Below are positions 55,811 to 64,000 of a stretch of DNA of 64,000 nt, piece after piece. This stretch comes from Aquimarina sp040786285 (GTDB lineage Bacteria > Bacteroidota > Bacteroidia > Flavobacteriales > Flavobacteriaceae), in the NCBI RefSeq assembly GCF_040786285.1, contig NZ_JBFMKQ010000002.1, forward strand, positions 310,001 through 374,000, read 5' to 3'. The notes under the pieces were generated by a model. It saw only the letters and a program-made list of their open reading frames with translations, was not told the DNA's origin and ran no database searches. Position 1 is the first letter of the stretch. Each line of letters opens with the position of its first letter. Position numbers and translations under genes: made by a program.

Positions 55811-57154
55811 CTATTTATATAGTACGTATTGTTTTCTTTTCTTTGTGTACTTTATGAGATCATCGCGCCATGATTTTTTGATTTGAGTAATACTCCAACC
55901 TTCTTGTATTTGTTGTTGTAATTTTTTGGTTCCTGCATGTAATGTAAATGATTTGGTGTTAAAGAATTTCTCTTTGTTATTAGAGTTTTTGTAGGCGTAG
56001 ACCAACCATTCTAAGTTTATTGCTTTAAGATTTGGTGTTTTCCCCAGGTTTTTTCCATAACATACTTCGCCTTGATGTTTGGGGTATTTAGCTCCAAAAT
56101 TGGGTTGAGGGATATAGGCGTAATCATATTTGTCGATAGTTAGATCCGGAGAACCAAAAATCTGAAACTGTGTTTCGGTACCTCTTCCAGCATTAATAGT
56201 TGTTCCTTCAAAAAAACCAAGACTAGGGTATAAGTTAATGGATGTATCATTTGGTAGATTTGGCGAAGGCCGTATAGGTAAACTATATGGGGTATTGTGT
56301 GTATAATTTTTTACCGGTATAATCTTGATTTCACATTTTAAATCTTCTCCTAACCATTTTTCACCATTAACCATTTGGGCATACTCGCCTATAGTCATTC
56401 CATGAACTAAAGGAATAGGGTGCACCCCTAAGAAACTAGAGTGTTCTGGCTCTAATGTTGGTCCATCTATATAATGCGCATTAGGATTAGGACGATCCAA
56501 AATCAAGATAGGAATATTATTTTCTGCACAAGCTTGCATTACATAATGAAGTGTAGAGATATAAGTGTAAAATCTCACCCCTACATCCTGAATATCAAAA
56601 ACCACTATATCTATACCTGCTAAGGTTTCTTTTGTAGGTTTTTTGTTTTTACCATATAGAGAAATTAAAGGAAGCCCGGTTTTAATATCTTTTCCATCGG
56701 AAACTAGTTCTCCTGCGTCTGCTTTGCCTCTAAAACCATGTTCTGGAGCGAAAACCTTTACAATATTAACATCTCTGGATAACAATGAATCTACGATATG
56801 AGTGTACTGCGGAAGTGTTGAAGGTTGTATTTCTCCAACATTTTTTAGTAAAGAAGATAAATTCGGATATTTAAAAATAACCGAAGTCTGGTTACCTACA
56901 ATAGCTACTTTTTTATTTTCTAATACTGGTAAGTATAGCTCAGTTTGATTAGCTCCTACAATAATTGGAGGAGTAACTTTTGTAGTATTTGTTACAATAT
57001 TAGTATCAATTTTTGTGTTTGTAGAATCCACAGGAGAAGTCTGTGATGATAGTTTTGTTCCACTTCCGCAAGAAATAAGAACAGTACAAAAGAATAAAAA
57101 TGTATTTTTGAACTTGTCTGCCAAATAGGTAGATGCATTTCTAATAAAAACCAT
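55811..57154 (-). CDS. namZ: Exo-beta-N-acetylmuramidase NamZ (DUF1343) lipoprotein
   Basis: 447 residues with a lipoprotein signal (FFCTVLISC). The DUF1343/NamZ domain starts with VAIVGNQTSVI and contains DRDVNIVKVFAPEHGFRGKADAG-type, VVFDIQDVGVRFYTYISTLHYVMQACAENN-type and LDRPNPNAHYIDGP blocks. NamZ releases N-acetylmuramic acid from peptidoglycan fragments for recycling. The start at 57154 lies only 8 bp from the divergent permease gene, so the promoter may sit inside one of the two genes; an in-frame TTG near 57124 would also give a good lipoprotein signal. Confidence 0.92.
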   Translation of the reverse strand: MVFIRNASTYLADKFKNTFLFFCTVLISCGSGTKLSSQTSPVDSTNTKIDTNIVTNTTKVTPPIIVGANQTELYLPVLENKKVAIVGNQTSVIFKYPNLSSLLKNVGEIQPSTLPQYTHIVDSLLSRDVNIVKVFAPEHGFRGKADAGELVSDGKDIKTGLPLISLYGKNKKPTKETLAGIDIVVFDIQDVGVRFYTYISTLHYVMQACAENNIPILILDRPNPNAHYIDGPTLEPEHSSFLGVHPIPLVHGMTIGEYAQMVNGEKWLGEDLKCEIKIIPVKNYTHNTPYSLPIRPSPNLPNDTSINLYPSLGFFEGTTINAGRGTETQFQIFGSPDLTIDKYDYAYIPQPNFGAKYPKHQGEVCYGKNLGKTPNLKAINLEWLVYAYKNSNNKEKFFNTKSFTLHAGTKKLQQQIQEGWSITQIKKSWRDDLIKYTKKRKQYVLYK

Positions 57155-57162
57155 AGTTAAGC

Positions 57163-58404
57163 TTGAATTTCGAGTATTTTATTGCCAAACGCCTTATCAA
57201 AGGTAAGGAACATAAAAGTAGCATTTCGGCTCCAATCATAAAAATTGCAATTTCAGCAATTGCGATAGGTATGATTATGATGCTGATTACTGTGGCTACT
57301 GGTGTAGGTTTACAACGTAAAATTCGTGAAAAAGTTGCTGCCTTTAATGGCCATGTGATAATTTCCAGCTTTGACAACAATAACAATCTAGAATCCTGGA
57401 TTCCTATCAAAAAACAACAGGATTTTTATCCAGAATTTAATAGCGTAGAGGGAATAATGCATGTTCGCGGAGTTGCAACTAAGATAGGGGTGATTAGAAC
57501 CGCCACTGATTTTGAAGGAATCGTCATGAAAGGGGTTGGAGATGATTATAATTGGGGTCATTTTGAAGAATACCTGGTGGATGGCAGGCTACCAGATTTT
57601 ACTGAAAATTTGAATCAAGAGATTTTACTCTCTGAACATATAGCCAATCGATTGGGATTAAGCGTTGGGGATAAGGCGATCACTTATTTTTTGAAAAAAA
57701 ATGTAACCGCTAATTCACGGCCTAATATTAGAGCATTAGAAATTGTTGGGATTTATAATTCAGGTTTTCAGGAATTTGATGAAAAGTTTCTTTTTGCCGA
57801 TATTAGGCATATTCAACGTATGAATAAATGGGAAGCCGATGAGGTAGGTAATTTTGAAGTTTTTATAAATAATTTTGATAAAATCGATCAAAAAGGACAA
57901 GAAATTTATGAAAATATCCCTTCGGTACTCGATAGTCAAACGATTACCTTAAAATACGCAACCATTTTTGAATGGTTAAAACTTTTTGATTTAAACATTA
58001 TAGGAATCATCAGTATTATTATCCTGGTGGCCGGGATTAATATGATAACCGCTCTCTTGGTTTTAATATTAGAAAGAACGCCTATGATAGGAATATTAAA
58101 AGCTTTAGGGACCAGTGATTGGAGTATAAGAAAAATGTTTTTGTATAACGCTGCGTATTTAATCTTAATTGGTTTGTTTTGGGGCAACCTTATAGGGATT
58201 GGATTGTTGTTTTTACAGGATCATTATGGGATAGTACGTCTTAATCCTGAAACGTATTATGTAAACACGGCTCCTGTGTATATAGATTTTGGATATGTTT
58301 TGTTACTTAATCTAGGTACTATGATATTGTGTTTGATCATGTTGCTAATTCCCTCTTATATAGTAGCTAAGATATCACCTACAAAATCTATCCGTTTTCA
58401 GTAA
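57163..58404 (+). CDS. FtsX-like permease (LolC/E type)
   Basis: 413 residues starting with TTG at 57163: this start is needed to include the family N-terminus NFEYFIAKRLI, followed by KSSISAPIIKIAISAIAIGMIMMLI. Then a periplasmic MacB-like domain (about 45-250) and three membrane helices of the FtsX domain (IISIIILVAGINMITALLVL and later). Lipoprotein-releasing LolC/E family; the ATPase partner is not adjacent. Divergent from namZ with an 8 bp gap. Confidence 0.88.
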   Translation: MNFEYFIAKRLIKGKEHKSSISAPIIKIAISAIAIGMIMMLITVATGVGLQRKIREKVAAFNGHVIISSFDNNNNLESWIPIKKQQDFYPEFNSVEGIMHVRGVATKIGVIRTATDFEGIVMKGVGDDYNWGHFEEYLVDGRLPDFTENLNQEILLSEHIANRLGLSVGDKAITYFLKKNVTANSRPNIRALEIVGIYNSGFQEFDEKFLFADIRHIQRMNKWEADEVGNFEVFINNFDKIDQKGQEIYENIPSVLDSQTITLKYATIFEWLKLFDLNIIGIISIIILVAGINMITALLVLILERTPMIGILKALGTSDWSIRKMFLYNAAYLILIGLFWGNLIGIGLLFLQDHYGIVRLNPETYYVNTAPVYIDFGYVLLLNLGTMILCLIMLLIPSYIVAKISPTKSIRFQ

Positions 58405-58457
58405 TACTTATAAATGAAAAAGGGAAGAATTGCTTCCTCCCTTAATACTTCCCTTAT

Positions 58458-59165
58458 TTAGTTTGTTGTAAAACTCCAGACTTGCCCTATGGTGACTCCT
58501 TGTTTATTATCTTTTGCTACTACTCTCCAATAATATTCTGTATTTGTTAATACGTTTACATCAAATGATGATGAAGTACTATTTTCTATAAATAACGCAG
58601 GAGGGTTAGTATCTCCAAAATACAGATCATATGATAATGGATCATTATCTGCATCTGCTGCATCCCAATCTAACGTAATACTAGGCCCGGTTACTGTTGC
58701 TCTTACCAATGGCGATACCACTGTAGGTACAAACGGAATGTTATTTATTCCTGCTTCGGGTTCTGTGAAGAATGTTTGTGTTGCAGAATAAATGCTCTCT
58801 TTACCCTCTGTATCCCTGGCTTTTACTCTCCAATAATACGCAACTCCTTTTTCTAAAGTAAATGGATGTGTAGTTTGCGAAGTAATTGCAGTAAACAATA
58901 TGGTTGTAAAATTAATATCTGTTGCTACTTCGATGACATAGCTTAATGCATCTCCGTTAATATCTCTGGAGGCATTCCAATCAAACTGAAGGTTAAAATT
59001 GGTGCACACCAGATTATTCGTAGGAAATACTAAACTAGGTGTTGTAGGTTCTATATTTGGAACCAAAGGGTTTCCTGATATTGCAAATTCATCATCTGCA
59101 TTACATGAAAGCAACAATAGTGAACTTAGTAGTAGGATATGTATATGTTTCATAAATGTATTCAT
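58458..59165 (-). CDS. Fibronectin type III lipoprotein
   Basis: 235 residues with lipoprotein signal (LLLSSLLLLSC); the start at 59153 gives a cleaner signal, the one at 59165 adds four residues. Two fibronectin type III-like repeats (about 40-135 and 140-235), each with YxWRVxAxDxxG (AYYWRVKARDTEG and EYYWRVVAKDNKQG). It probably binds surface polymer or proteins. It lies 52 bp downstream of the giant MBG protein and is likely co-transcribed. Confidence 0.88.
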   Translation of the reverse strand: MNTFMKHIHILLLSSLLLLSCNADDEFAISGNPLVPNIEPTTPSLVFPTNNLVCTNFNLQFDWNASRDINGDALSYVIEVATDINFTTILFTAITSQTTHPFTLEKGVAYYWRVKARDTEGKESIYSATQTFFTEPEAGINNIPFVPTVVSPLVRATVTGPSITLDWDAADADNDPLSYDLYFGDTNPPALFIENSTSSSFDVNVLTNTEYYWRVVAKDNKQGVTIGQVWSFTTN

Positions 59166-59217
59166 TTAATAATTGTTAAATAGAACCCCTGCCATAGAAG
59201 ACAGGGGATAGGTGGAT

Positions 59218-62200
59218 CTATTCTTTTATGATTTTAATAATTTTTGAAGTACTTGTATTCATAGATGCGAAGTAGACTCCAGCGGTTAAGTTTTCCATAG
59301 GTAAGGTTACTTTATTACCGACTACAGAATATATGCCTGAAGAAACTTGCATTCCGATTGCATTGTAGATATCAATAGCAATAGTATCCTCTGTTGTACC
59401 CGGTAATAATAATGTTACATTACCCCTGGTTGGGTTTGGATATGCCGAAATAGTACCTAAAGTACCTATAGTGGTAGATAGTTTACCTTGACAAGTTACG
59501 CTAGAATGTATGTCTAAGACATCACCGTTTTTAACATCTACCAAGAAGCTATTTGTAGTATATTCACCAACAACCTCATTATTGATGGTTACCGTATACG
59601 GAGCGGTTCCTGATTCGATTTCTACCAGTACTTGTTTATTGATACTATCTTCATTGATAGTAGTTTTACCACTTAATACCGGAGCCTGATCGATTGCAAG
59701 TTCAAAACACTGCTCACAACTTGAGAATCCATCAACTGTAATACATACATTATAATCACCCGGTGATAAATCTGGAACCACTAGGGTTGAGCTAAAGGCA
59801 TATGTTTGATTATTGATTGTAGCAATATAATTTAGTGTTTCAACTGTACTAATGGTAATGATTCCGTTGTTTTTACCATCACAAGTTTCGCTTGACGTTT
59901 GAATCTGGAAATTATTTGCTACAATATTAACCAACGGACAAGCTTCTACAACAGTTAAAGTCTGCATAACATCTGTAGCGGCATTCCAGTTACTATCTCC
60001 AGTTTGCGAAGCTGTAATGGTAGTTGTTCCTAATCCTATGATTGAAACTGTATTACCAGATACGGTTGCTACTGAAGGATCAGAACTGATATAGGTAACT
60101 GCTAATCCCGATGAGGCTGTTGCATTTAGATTAAAATCGGCATCATCTTCGGATACATTTGCTAGTGATGCAAAAGTAATAGTTTGATCACCTTTGTTCA
60201 CCGTTAATATCTGTTGTACATCTATAGCCGCTGCATAAGTAGCATTACCAGCCTGTGATGCGGTAATAGTGGTTGTTCCTGCTCCTATAATAGTTACTGT
60301 ATTTCCGGATATAGTAGCAACACTAGGATTAGAACTTACAAATGTAACCGGGTCACCAGAAGCGCCTCCTGTAGCTGTTAATGCGAAATCTGCATCACCA
60401 AAAATACGATCAGCCAATGGACCAAAAGTAATTGCCTGTGGTATCAGATTGGTAATCGTTAGGTTACCAGGTACAAAAGTCAGGTTGTAATTACTTCCTG
60501 CATTTAATGTTCCTTGATTGACAACATAGTTTCCTAAGGTTTCTCCTGCCACTCTGCTAAGGCTTCCCGTAACCACATCAGAGAATTGTAACCCACCCGA
60601 TGTTATTTGATAAGTAAGTGCTGGGTCTGCAGATCCAATAACTTTTACCAGATCATCTGCAGTGATCTCGATAGCTCTTTGACCAATTGTAAAATCATTA
60701 CCTATATAAGTCATTGTATAATTGCTCCCGGCAGATAACGTTGCTTGGTTAATCGCATAATTTCCTATATTTTCACCCGTAGCTCTAGATAAAGCACCTG
60801 TAAAGGTATCGGTAAATTGTAAAGCTCCGTTAGTGATTTGATAACTTAATGCAGGATCGGTATCACCATACGTTTTTGCTTGTATATCGGCAGTTACTTC
60901 AATAGCGCGAGTCGTAATGTCAAGGCTTACTGAACCTGCATTGGTATAGGTTATTGCGTATGAAGATTCTCCTCCGTTGGTAGAAGTAAATCGAGCAGAT
61001 AAGCCTCTTATCTGATATCTTCCTATATTTTCACCTGGAGATCTAAATGTTCCATAGGTTTCTAAGGTATCATCAAATGCTAAAGATCCTTGTGTTATGA
61101 TATATGGCCAGGTTAAATCTGGGTCTGCATCTCCGTAGGTTTTTGAAATAGGAGCGGCAGGAATTACTCTTATAAATCGATAATCAATAAATAAATTACC
61201 AGGTACAAAAGTTAGATCATAATTGGCTCCCAAGGACAATGTTCCCTGGTTTATGGCATAATTTCCCTGTGCTTGTCCAGTTACCCTGTCTAAAGCTCCT
61301 GTAAAGGCATCACTAAAGGCTAATGATCCATTAGTGATCTGATACGTTAATGCCGGATCACCATCACCATATATTTTGGTTTGAGCATCTGCAGTAACTT
61401 CTAAGGCTCTTGTTGTTATTTCAAGGTCATTTGAAACCAATGATATCGCATAATTTGAATTTATCCCTAAAGTTCCTTGAGTAATAGCATAGGTTCCTAT
61501 ATTTTCCCCTACTACTCTTTCTAAAATTCCGATAAAAGCATCACTACCAGCTAAACTTCCTGCAGTAATTTGGTAGGTAAGAGTTGGATCAGCATCGCCA
61601 TACGTTTTTGATTGCGCGTCTGCCGTAATCTCGATGGCTCTTTGACCAATAGTTAGGTTATTGCTTACATAAGTCAATACATAATTTGCATTTAAGGCTA
61701 CGGTCCCCTGGTTAATAGCATAGTTTCCTACACTTTCTCCAGCAACACGCGCTAAGCTTCCGGTAAAGGTATCACTACCTACTAAACTACCTGATGTAAT
61801 TTGATATGTCAATGTTGGATCTGCATCTCCGTATTGTTTGTTTACAGCATCGGCTGTAATCTCAATAGCTCTTTGACCAATAGTTAAATTATTAGAGACA
61901 TAGCTTAGAGCATAGTTACCGTTAAGGGCAACAGTACCTTGACCAATAGCATACGGTCCTACAGCTTCTCCGGCAGCTCTGGTTAGACTTCCTGTAAAGG
62001 AGTCACTACCCACTAAACTACCTGCAGTAATTTGATACGTAAGTGCAGGATCTGCATCGCCATACTGTTTGTTTGCAGTATCTGCGGTAATTTCTATCGC
62101 TTTTTGGCTAATATCCAAAGTATTAGGTGTGAAAATTATAGTGTAATTAGCTCCTAATGTTAATGTTCCTTGATTTATTCTGTAGTTTCCTACATTTTCT

Positions 62201-64000
62201 CCCGAAACACGAGTAAGTTCACCACTAAACACATCTCCAACAACTATACTACCCACCGTAATAGTGTACGTTAAGGCTGGGTCTGCATCTCCATAAGTTT
62301 TCATTTTATTATCAGCTGCAACAATAACAGCTCTTTTACTTATATTCAAGTTATTAGGTATATAGCTCAAGGCATAATTATTATTCAATGCTAATGTCCC
62401 CTGATTGATTGCATAGTTACCTACATTCTCACCTGCTGTTCTTGTTAAACTCCCAGTAAAGGCATCACTAAATTGTAATGCGCCCGAAGTAATTTGATAG
62501 GTTAGTGCTGGATCAACCCCACCATATTCTTTATTTTTAGCATCTGCCGTTATTTCTATAGCTCTTTGTGTAATTTCAAAATCGTCAGACACAAAAGTTA
62601 TGGTATAATTTCCTCCCGCGCTTAGGGTTCCTTGTTGTATAACATGGGTTCCTACAGCTTCTCCTGCTACACGGTTTAAAGTACCAGTTATTGCATCACC
62701 ACCAATTAGTGTTCCGGCTGTGATTTGGTACGTTAATGCTGGATCCGAATCACCATATACTTTGGTTTTCGCATCGGCAGTAACAGTAAGGTCTACTTTA
62801 TTAATCGTTAATGTTTCTGTAGTACTTCCTTGATAGTTAGGATCGTTAATGGTTGCCACCACAGTATAATCACCTGCATTGGCTGGCACCACGGTTCCTC
62901 CGTCATACGTAATATCTACTGTAAGACCAACTGGGGTAGTGGTTACCGATACTGGTTTTGCAGTACCATCATACGTTTGTGCTAAATCATTTATGATAAC
63001 TGAAGCCGTTGTCTTAGTAATTTCAAAATTACTGGATACAAATGATAGGTTATAATTTGCATTTAATGCTAAAGTCCCTTGTGTAATAGGGTATGTTCCC
63101 ACAGTTTCTCCTGCATTTCTGTCAAGTACACCTGTAAATGCATCGCTACCCACCAGATTTCCGTTAGTGATAGTATAGGTAAATATAGGATCAGCTGCTC
63201 CAAGTTCTTTTGATTGACCGGCATCGGCGGTTACTTCAATAGGTTTGGCAGTTATGGATAAATTTGCCCCTACATAACTTAGATTATAGTTAGAGGTAAG
63301 CGCTAAGGTTCCTTGGTTGATAGCATACGTACCAACATCTTCTCCGGTAGCTCTTGCTAAACTCCCTGTAAATGTATCGCTACCCGCCAAGCTACCCGAA
63401 GTAATTTGATAGGTTAGATTATCCGTATTTCCATAAGCCTTTGAAACGGCATCTGCTGTGATTTCTATAGTTCTTTTAATAACTGTTAGATCCTGTGTTA
63501 CATCAATCGCAGGGTCATAGAATGCATTTCCAGCCTGGCTAGCGGTAATTGTAGTCGTACCATTACCAATAATAGTAACCGTACTCCCAGAAATTGTAGC
63601 TACAGACGTATTAGAACTGACATAAGTAACAGGCAAGCCAGAAGAGGCCGTTGCTGTTAAATCAAAATTGGTATCTCCGTATATTTTGGCTGGCAAACTA
63701 TTAAACGTAATGGTTTGTGGCAACACTCCTGTTACTGTTACCGTTACATCTTTTGTTGTTGCTGTGTAAAACGTATCTTCTGCCGAACTTGATCGTAATG
63801 TTACTGTGCCAGGGATATTACCTGCGGTGAACACATTTCCTAAAATTGTAGAACCTGTTCCTCCATCATCTATAATACTATATGAAATCGGAATACTAGA
63901 TATATTGATTGCATTTTGTATAGTTCTACTTTCTCCTATATCAAGAGAAAAATTGAATACATTGTGTGCCAGTGGAGTTTTAGGATTAAAACCTGCATTA
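59218..64000 (-). CDS. Giant MBG-repeat surface protein with type IX sorting domain, N-terminus beyond the window
   Basis: The frame stays open to the window's right edge, so at least 1593 residues are present and the start is outside. After an N-terminal Ig-like unit it has twelve MBG repeats of about 78 residues (63475-60450), one YDG-type unit, two further Ig-like units (repeats of VATISGNTVTIIG), then a beta region with Cys pairs. It ends in a type IX secretion C-terminal sorting domain (ISAYPNPTRGNVTLLLPG and LTAGVYFASM). It is probably exported by T9SS and displayed as adhesin. A GTG at 63834 is not a true start because the upstream frame is coding. Confidence 0.9.
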   Translation of the reverse strand, partial: NAGFNPKTPLAHNVFNFSLDIGESRTIQNAINISSIPISYSIIDDGGTGSTILGNVFTAGNIPGTVTLRSSSAEDTFYTATTKDVTVTVTGVLPQTITFNSLPAKIYGDTNFDLTATASSGLPVTYVSSNTSVATISGSTVTIIGNGTTTITASQAGNAFYDPAIDVTQDLTVIKRTIEITADAVSKAYGNTDNLTYQITSGSLAGSDTFTGSLARATGEDVGTYAINQGTLALTSNYNLSYVGANLSITAKPIEVTADAGQSKELGAADPIFTYTITNGNLVGSDAFTGVLDRNAGETVGTYPITQGTLALNANYNLSFVSSNFEITKTTASVIINDLAQTYDGTAKPVSVTTTPVGLTVDITYDGGTVVPANAGDYTVVATINDPNYQGSTTETLTINKVDLTVTADAKTKVYGDSDPALTYQITAGTLIGGDAITGTLNRVAGEAVGTHVIQQGTLSAGGNYTITFVSDDFEITQRAIEITADAKNKEYGGVDPALTYQITSGALQFSDAFTGSLTRTAGENVGNYAINQGTLALNNNYALSYIPNNLNISKRAVIVAADNKMKTYGDADPALTYTITVGSIVVGDVFSGELTRVSGENVGNYRINQGTLTLGANYTIIFTPNTLDISQKAIEITADTANKQYGDADPALTYQITAGSLVGSDSFTGSLTRAAGEAVGPYAIGQGTVALNGNYALSYVSNNLTIGQRAIEITADAVNKQYGDADPTLTYQITSGSLVGSDTFTGSLARVAGESVGNYAINQGTVALNANYVLTYVSNNLTIGQRAIEITADAQSKTYGDADPTLTYQITAGSLAGSDAFIGILERVVGENIGTYAITQGTLGINSNYAISLVSNDLEITTRALEVTADAQTKIYGDGDPALTYQITNGSLAFSDAFTGALDRVTGQAQGNYAINQGTLSLGANYDLTFVPGNLFIDYRFIRVIPAAPISKTYGDADPDLTWPYIITQGSLAFDDTLETYGTFRSPGENIGRYQIRGLSARFTSTNGGESSYAITYTNAGSVSLDITTRAIEVTADIQAKTYGDTDPALSYQITNGALQFTDTFTGALSRATGENIGNYAINQATLSAGSNYTMTYIGNDFTIGQRAIEITADDLVKVIGSADPALTYQITSGGLQFSDVVTGSLSRVAGETLGNYVVNQGTLNAGSNYNLTFVPGNLTITNLIPQAITFGPLADRIFGDADFALTATGGASGDPVTFVSSNPSVATISGNTVTIIGAGTTTITASQAGNATYAAAIDVQQILTVNKGDQTITFASLANVSEDDADFNLNATASSGLAVTYISSDPSVATVSGNTVSIIGLGTTTITASQTGDSNWNAATDVMQTLTVVEACPLVNIVANNFQIQTSSETCDGKNNGIITISTVETLNYIATINNQTYAFSSTLVVPDLSPGDYNVCITVDGFSSCEQCFELAIDQAPVLSGKTTINEDSINKQVLVEIESGTAPYTVTINNEVVGEYTTNSFLVDVKNGDVLDIHSSVTCQGKLSTTIGTLGTISAYPNPTRGNVTLLLPGTTEDTIAIDIYNAIGMQVSSGIYSVVGNKVTLPMENLTAGVYFASMNTSTSKIIKIIKE
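60450..63475 (-). repeat. Tandem MBG repeat block, about 12 units of about 234 bp
   Basis: Units share ITADAxxKxYGDxDPALTYQIT and VGNYAINQGTLAL motifs. Units 6, 7 and 8 (about 61450-62100) are the most alike in protein sequence, which suggests recent local amplification. Unit 10 is longer and most divergent (RFIRVIPAAPISKTYGDADP). Confidence 0.88.

Noticed and set aside
60269..60490. Plus-strand frame inside the MBG-repeat gene
   Set aside because: It lies opposite a strongly coding repeat region; antisense frames are expected from the repeat codon pattern.
63820..63834. GTG at 63834 as start of the MBG protein
   Set aside because: The frame continues upstream with protein-like sequence (NVFNFSLDIGES and onwards) to the window edge, so the gene is cut and its start is outside.
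1..64000. CRISPR arrays, tRNA or rRNA genes, prophage or IS transposases
   Set aside because: No direct-repeat/spacer arrays, no cloverleaf-like sequences and no transposase or integrase motifs were found by reading both strands.

Overview
The window reads as a chromosomal segment of a marine member of the Flavobacteriaceae (phylum Bacteroidota), Aquimarina-like in feel, although the genus cannot be proven from this sequence alone. The signs are low GC, Bacteroidota-type promoters with a TAnnTTTG -7 box, almost no Shine-Dalgarno sequences, many short lipoprotein signals, a type IX secretion C-terminal sorting domain on a giant adhesin-like protein, a fused SecDF, and the gene order gyrB - outer-membrane protein - mdh - secDF. 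No phage, CRISPR array, rRNA or tRNA gene was found.

Layout. Positions 1-5.9 kb hold minus-strand housekeeping and accessory genes: a VOC protein cut by the window edge, a SnoaL-like protein, RluF, a cupin/hydrolase pair and a HerA-like ATPase. Positions 6.0-7.3 kb hold a RidA-like lipoprotein and QueE. Positions 7.3-9.0 kb look empty at first sight but carry four tandem genes for 32-residue peptides of one family, ending in a strong terminator. A fifth member lies at 29.3 kb on the minus strand, next to two tandem copies of an apparent small RNA. From 9.0 to 31 kb come DUF2911, AsnB, an astacin protease, GyrB, Mdh, a stand-alone SecD-head-like protein, SecDF, DUF192, a CreD membrane operon with its likely regulator, KdsA, TypA and FtsE. 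From 31 to 38.6 kb come a large TPR protein with an outer-membrane barrel, a membrane-anchored LuxR-type regulator, a serine hydrolase and an M23 peptidase. From 38.7 to 48 kb there is a MITE-like repeat, a GNAT enzyme, two tandem 995-residue paralogues (VWA plus TonB-plug domains) with a visible duplication scar, and a DUF885 protein. From 48 to 64 kb come small enzymes, an ECF sigma factor, a methyltransferase, a LipL32-like surface protein, NamZ, a LolC/E-type permease, and a fibronectin/MBG-repeat surface pair that runs off the right edge.

How genes may work together. The HTH regulator at 25.0 kb probably controls its own operon and the CreD operon through two matching inverted repeats (TACTTTG-N5-CAAAGTA). 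The peptide array and the tandem small RNAs form the least explained part of the window. All five peptides are exactly 32 residues and align without gaps. They share an FL[KR]xLPxA[SC]xxA core with strongly varied codons, and several copies have their own promoter-like sequence. I found no known family that explains them.
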